A stretch of DNA of 7,722 bases. Origin: Coriobacteriales bacterium (lineage in GTDB: Bacteria > Actinomycetota > Coriobacteriia > Coriobacteriales > UBA8131). The notes below the pieces were generated by a model that saw only the letters and a list, made by a program, of their open reading frames with translations, was not told the origin of the DNA and did not search any database. The position numbers were made by a program, and so were the translations under genes. The stretch is from positions 1 to 7,722 of the forward strand of contig JAIRTN010000113.1 of the NCBI GenBank assembly GCA_031254905.1. The letters run 5' to 3'. Positions 4,760 through 7,722 of this stretch are shown here, in pieces. The stretch's first letter is position 1; each line of letters opens with the position of its first letter.

Positions 4760-6325
4760 GTGTTTGACGAGCGTCCTGACCATCCTGAAGAAGCATGCGC
4801 GGTTTTTGGCGTCTTTGCGCCGGGGGAGGAAGCCGCGCGCATGACCTACTTCGGCCTTCATGCCCTCCAACATAGAGGGCAGGAGTCCGCGGGAATCGTC
4901 GTCGCGGATGGGCATGACATCACGGCCACGAAGGACCGCGGTCTTGTCACCCAAGTCTTTTCGGAATCGACCCTTGCCGCGCTTGAGGGCCATATTGCCA
5001 TCGGCCACACGCGCTACTCGACGAGCGGCGGTTTTTCCTCTTGGGACGCGGCGCAGCCCCACCTCTCCACCATCGATGATGAGATTATCGCCTTGGCCCA
5101 CAACGGGACGCTCGTCAACACCAACCACCTGCGTGCGCGGCTCATTAAAGAGGGCATTTCGTTTCGCAGCTCGACGGACAGCGAGGTTGCGGCCAAACTT
5201 ATCGGCGATTTTACGCGGGCAACCCATCACATGCGAGAGGGCATCCGCAAGACGATGGAGTTAATAGAAGGCGCGTATGCTATGGTGCTTATCACAGCCC
5301 AAGCCCTCTATGCCTTCCGTGACCCCTACGGCATCCGCCCCTTGAGCATCGGTGAACTGCCGGGGCACGGCGGTTGGGTCGTCGCCTCTGAAACCTGCGG
5401 TCTCGACATCGTAGGCGCCCGTTTTGTGCGCGACGTACGGCCGGGCGAGGTCATCCGCATCAACGGCGTCGGTGAGAAGGGAATCGTCGCCGAGCAGGCG
5501 CTTGCCCCTCGCAAACGCGCCCTTTGCATCTTCGAATACGTGTACTTCGCAAGGCCCGACTCGGTGCTGGAGGGCCTGAGCGTCTACGCGAGCCGTGACG
5601 CCATGGGGCGTTGCCTTGCCCAAGAATCGCCGGTCGAAGCGGACATCGTTATAGGGGTTCCCGACAGCGGCGTACCGTCCGCCATCGGCTACGCCCGCGA
5701 GAGTGGCATACCCTACGCGGAGGGCATCGTCAAAAACCGCTACGTCGGGCGCACCTTCATCCAGCCCACGCAGGCCCTCAGGCAGCGCGGCATCCGCCTC
5801 AAACTCAACCCACTCCCCGCGACCATCGAGGGCAAGCGCCTCATCGTCGTGGACGACTCCATCGTCAGAGGCAACACCTCCAAGCAGCTTGTCCAGTTGC
5901 TGCGCGACGCGGGCGCGCGGGAGGTACACATGCGTATTGTCTCCCCGCCGGTCGTTTGGCCCTGCTTTTACGGCATAGACACCGACACCCAAAGCCAACT
6001 TATTGCCGCGAATTTTGGTATAGACGCAATTAGGGAGCATATCGGGGCTGACTCGCTCGCCTATCTCTCGCAGGACGGCCTTATCTCCTGTTGCCAACCC
6101 GAACAGAGCGGGCAACCCGGGCAGGCCAAACAGGCCGGGCTGAGAGTGCAACCCGGGCAACCCACGCAGCCCACGCAACCAGAGCAAACAGGCTTTTGTA
6201 CCGCGTGCTTCTCAGGGGAGTATCCCATCCGTATCCCCGAAACGATGCGGGCGGATTCATTTTGCGGAAGTCTTGAACCGCGGTTTTGGGAGGAGGAACA
6301 CGCGGGCATGAAGCCGCTGTTCTGA
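4760..6325 (+). CDS. purF: Amidophosphoribosyltransferase (glutamine PRPP amidotransferase)
   Basis: PurF makes 5-phosphoribosylamine from PRPP and glutamine, the first step of de novo purine synthesis. Numbering from GTG 4760 gives 521 residues. Cys13 (in EEACAVFGVF) is the Ntn catalytic nucleophile, revealed by removing a short propeptide, as in Bacillus. The glutaminase domain follows with HALQHRGQESAG, GHTRYSTSG and AHNGTLVN; the PRTase domain has the PRPP loop VVDDSIVRGNTSK (~363-375). Cys256, Cys402, Cys480 and Cys483 match the four ligands of the Bacillus-type 4Fe-4S cluster. Start choice is uncertain: GTG 4760 gives a 12-residue propeptide like that of Bacillus and has AAGGG 4 bases upstream. 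ATG codons at 4694-4739 and a TTG at 4652, overlapping the sortase gene, are also in frame. Residues ~446-477 are an unusual Gln/Pro-rich insert between the PRTase domain and the last two cluster cysteines. Confidence 0.93.
   Translation: MFDERPDHPEEACAVFGVFAPGEEAARMTYFGLHALQHRGQESAGIVVADGHDITATKDRGLVTQVFSESTLAALEGHIAIGHTRYSTSGGFSSWDAAQPHLSTIDDEIIALAHNGTLVNTNHLRARLIKEGISFRSSTDSEVAAKLIGDFTRATHHMREGIRKTMELIEGAYAMVLITAQALYAFRDPYGIRPLSIGELPGHGGWVVASETCGLDIVGARFVRDVRPGEVIRINGVGEKGIVAEQALAPRKRALCIFEYVYFARPDSVLEGLSVYASRDAMGRCLAQESPVEADIVIGVPDSGVPSAIGYARESGIPYAEGIVKNRYVGRTFIQPTQALRQRGIRLKLNPLPATIEGKRLIVVDDSIVRGNTSKQLVQLLRDAGAREVHMRIVSPPVVWPCFYGIDTDTQSQLIAANFGIDAIREHIGADSLAYLSQDGLISCCQPEQSGQPGQAKQAGLRVQPGQPTQPTQPEQTGFCTACFSGEYPIRIPETMRADSFCGSLEPRFWEEEHAGMKPLF
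6095..6190 (+). repeat. Gln/Pro-rich low-complexity insert within purF
   Basis: This stretch encodes a run of QPGQ, QAGL, QPGQ, QPTQPTQP-type residues made of near-repeats such as CAACCCGGGCA and CAACCCACGCAGCC. The 16-base string AACCCGGGCAGGCCAA occurs exactly at 6114-6129 inside purF and again at 6337-6352, after the purF stop. In PurF proteins I know, the corresponding region is short, so this looks like a repeat expansion in a surface loop. Reading frame is kept throughout. Confidence 0.65.
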
Positions 6326-6392
6326 GCCACGGAAGAAACCCGGGCAGGCCAAGGCAAGACAGACACGAGCAACGAGCGGGAAAGGAAGACTG
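6326..6392 (+). promoter_or_regulatory. Short purF-purM spacer with strong ribosome binding site
   Basis: 67 bases separate purF and purM. AAAGGAAG (6381-6388) lies 4 bases before the purM ATG and fixes that start. The spacer also contains the second copy of the 16-base purF insert repeat (6337-6352). No terminator or separate promoter is visible, which supports co-transcription. Confidence 0.55.
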
Positions 6393-7523
6393 ATGTCACG
6401 TACGACCTATAAAGACGCGGGGGTTGATATCGCGGAGGGCGCCCTTGCCGTTGAGGCCATCAGGGCTGCGGTACGGGCAACCTATACTCCCGAGGTCATC
6501 GGCGACATCGGGGGCTTCGGCGGGCTTTTCTCCGCCTCCTCCTTCAAAGATATGGTAGACCCCATTCTCGTCGCGGGGACCGATGGCGTAGGCACCAAAC
6601 TCGAACTTGCCCGCCGCCTCAACAACCATTCGACCATCGGCATCGACTTGGTTGCCATGTGCGCCAACGATGTCGTCGCGAGCGGCGCCCGCCCGCTGTT
6701 CTTCCTCGACTATCTCGCGGTAGGCAAGATAGAGGCCACCTTTGCCGCCGAGGTCGTTGGCGGTATTGCCGAGGGTTGCAAACAGGCGGGTTGCGCACTC
6801 ATCGGTGGCGAGATGGCCGAGCATCCCGGCACAATGCGCGTGGGCGACTATGACCTCTCCGGCTTTTGCGTCGGCGTGGTTGACCGCGCAAAGATGATAG
6901 GGCCACACCTCGTGCGCGAGGGCGACGTCATCCTCGGGCTGGCCTCCAGCGGCCTGCACTCCAACGGTTTTTCCCTCGTGCGCCGCGCGCTGACCGACGC
7001 CTTGAGCGATGAGGAACTTGCAACGCGTAGGCTACCGGAAGGCGGACTGCTCGGCGAAGCCCTGCTCGCGCCGACCCGCATCTACGTAAAACCCCTGCTC
7101 TCTGCCCTCGATGCCGGTCTGCCCATCCATGCGGTGGCACATATCACCGGTGGCGGCATCACGGAAAACCTCAACCGCGCGCTGCCGCCGGGCCTCGACG
7201 CGCAGGTCAACCTCGCAACGTGGGATGTCCCCGCGGCCATCCGAGCGGCAACCGACGCAGCCGGTCTCGACACCTACGAGGCTCTGCGCACCTTCAACAT
7301 GGGCATCGGCATGGCGCTCATCTGCCCGCCCGATGCGGCCGCCGCCATCACCGAGAGTTTTTGCGTGCAGGAGGAGGTCTTTCGCATCGGCGAGATTGTA
7401 AAAGCGGACGATTCCGCCGCGCCGGGCAAAGTCATCTACCAACCGCCGACCCCCGCGCAGCCCGAAACACCCGCAGCCTCGCCGACCAGCAATGCCTCCC
7501 ACCAACCAGAGGAAACGCGATGA
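6393..7523 (+). CDS. purM: Phosphoribosylformylglycinamidine cyclo-ligase (AIR synthetase)
   Basis: PurM converts FGAM to AIR using ATP, step 5 of de novo purine synthesis, in the cytoplasm. The 376-residue protein shows the PurM/ThiL/SelD-superfamily architecture. The N-terminal part has YKDAGVDI and IGGFGGLF; the ATP-binding GTDGVGTKL is at 62-70. The signature DLVAMCANDVVASGARPLFFLDYLA is near 85-109, with GGEMAEHPG at 138-146. SSGLHSNGFSLVR precedes the C-terminal domain carrying HITGGGITENLNR and TFNMGIGM. The last ~27 residues (QPPTPAQPETPAASP..., 350-376) are a Pro/Ala-rich tail beyond the usual end of the family and are probably disordered. Start supported by AAAGGAAG. The stop TGA overlaps the purN start (ATGA), which indicates translational coupling. 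Confidence 0.95.
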   Translation: MSRTTYKDAGVDIAEGALAVEAIRAAVRATYTPEVIGDIGGFGGLFSASSFKDMVDPILVAGTDGVGTKLELARRLNNHSTIGIDLVAMCANDVVASGARPLFFLDYLAVGKIEATFAAEVVGGIAEGCKQAGCALIGGEMAEHPGTMRVGDYDLSGFCVGVVDRAKMIGPHLVREGDVILGLASSGLHSNGFSLVRRALTDALSDEELATRRLPEGGLLGEALLAPTRIYVKPLLSALDAGLPIHAVAHITGGGITENLNRALPPGLDAQVNLATWDVPAAIRAATDAAGLDTYEALRTFNMGIGMALICPPDAAAAITESFCVQEEVFRIGEIVKADDSAAPGKVIYQPPTPAQPETPAASPTSNASHQPEETR

Positions 7524-7722
7524 TTCGCCCCACCAAGTTCGGCGTCCTCCTCTCCGGCTCCGGCACCAACCTGCAAGCCATCATCGACGCCATCGCCGCC
7601 GGTACCCTCAACGCCGAGGTCGTCCTCGTCATCTCAAGCAGGCCCGACGCCTACGGCCTCAGGCGCGCGCAAGAGGCGGGCATCCCCACCATCGGGCTTA
7701 CGCGCGAGGTCTACCGCAGCCA
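7520..7722 (+). CDS. purN: Phosphoribosylglycinamide formyltransferase, N-terminal fragment
   Basis: This frame starts at the ATG that overlaps the purM stop by 4 bases and is open to the end of the window (67 complete codons and two bases). The translation begins MIRPTKFGVLLSGSGTNLQA, followed by IIDAIAAGTL, VVLVISSRPDAYGLRRA and AGIPT. The GVLLSGSGTNLQAII segment is the nucleotide-binding loop of PurN, which transfers the formyl group from 10-formyl-THF to GAR (step 3 of purine synthesis). The later catalytic Asn/His/Asp residues are outside the window. Gene order purM-purN with coupling is the common bacterial arrangement. Confidence 0.93.
   Translation, partial: MIRPTKFGVLLSGSGTNLQAIIDAIAAGTLNAEVVLVISSRPDAYGLRRAQEAGIPTIGLTREVYRS

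Noticed and set aside
4000..4842. 280-codon minus-strand frame across the sortase-purF junction
   Set aside because: Overlaps the catalytic part of the sortase and the start of purF; no supporting motif.
5261..6187. 308-codon open frame on the minus strand inside purF
   Set aside because: It is antisense to a clearly recognised gene in G/C-rich DNA, where antisense stops are rare, and has no recognisable motif or good ribosome site.

Overview
The window looks like the left end of a contig from an anaerobic, moderately GC-rich bacterium. The combination of [NiFe]-hydrogenase maturation genes, a Tat-exported ferredoxin-like lipoprotein facing a divergent TetR-type regulator, a class B sortase and a Bacillus-type PurF with iron-sulfur cysteines suggests a gut actinobacterium of the class Coriobacteriia. 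That placement is inferred from gene content, not from a phylogenetic marker. The first 18 bases are identical to the 3' end of an Illumina adapter, so the native sequence probably begins at base 19.

Left third (1-3004): the C-terminal end of hypB, a convergent TetR-family regulator on the minus strand, a divergent gene for a 517-residue twin-arginine, cysteine-rich ferredoxin-like lipoprotein, then hypA. The two nickel-insertion genes are therefore separated by a regulator and redox gene pair. A 12-bp perfect hairpin lies between the ferredoxin gene and hypA. This part is visibly richer in A+T codons than the right half.

Middle (3005-3431): a gene-free stretch of about 430 bases holding several inverted repeats. 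They include a possible three-way-junction RNA fold, a long G/C-rich hairpin with a T-rich loop, a perfect 9-bp palindrome of REP-like form, and an extended -10 promoter with a good ribosome binding site for the next gene. After it come a 56-residue single-span membrane protein and a class B sortase, both on the plus strand and probably co-transcribed.

Right half (about 4670-7722): a purine biosynthesis cluster purF-purM-purN, running off the right end inside purN. These catalyse steps 1, 5 and 3 of de novo IMP synthesis. purM and purN overlap by 4 bases (ATGA). purF is unusual in having 9-bp tandem repeats at its 5' end and a Gln/Pro-rich low-complexity insert just before its last two cluster-ligand cysteines. 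Part of that repeat recurs after the purF stop codon.

No complete novel multi-gene system can be demonstrated here. The items most worth following up are the cysteine-rich Tat lipoprotein and its placement between hypB and hypA, the structured intergenic region at 3019-3166, and the repeat expansions in purF.
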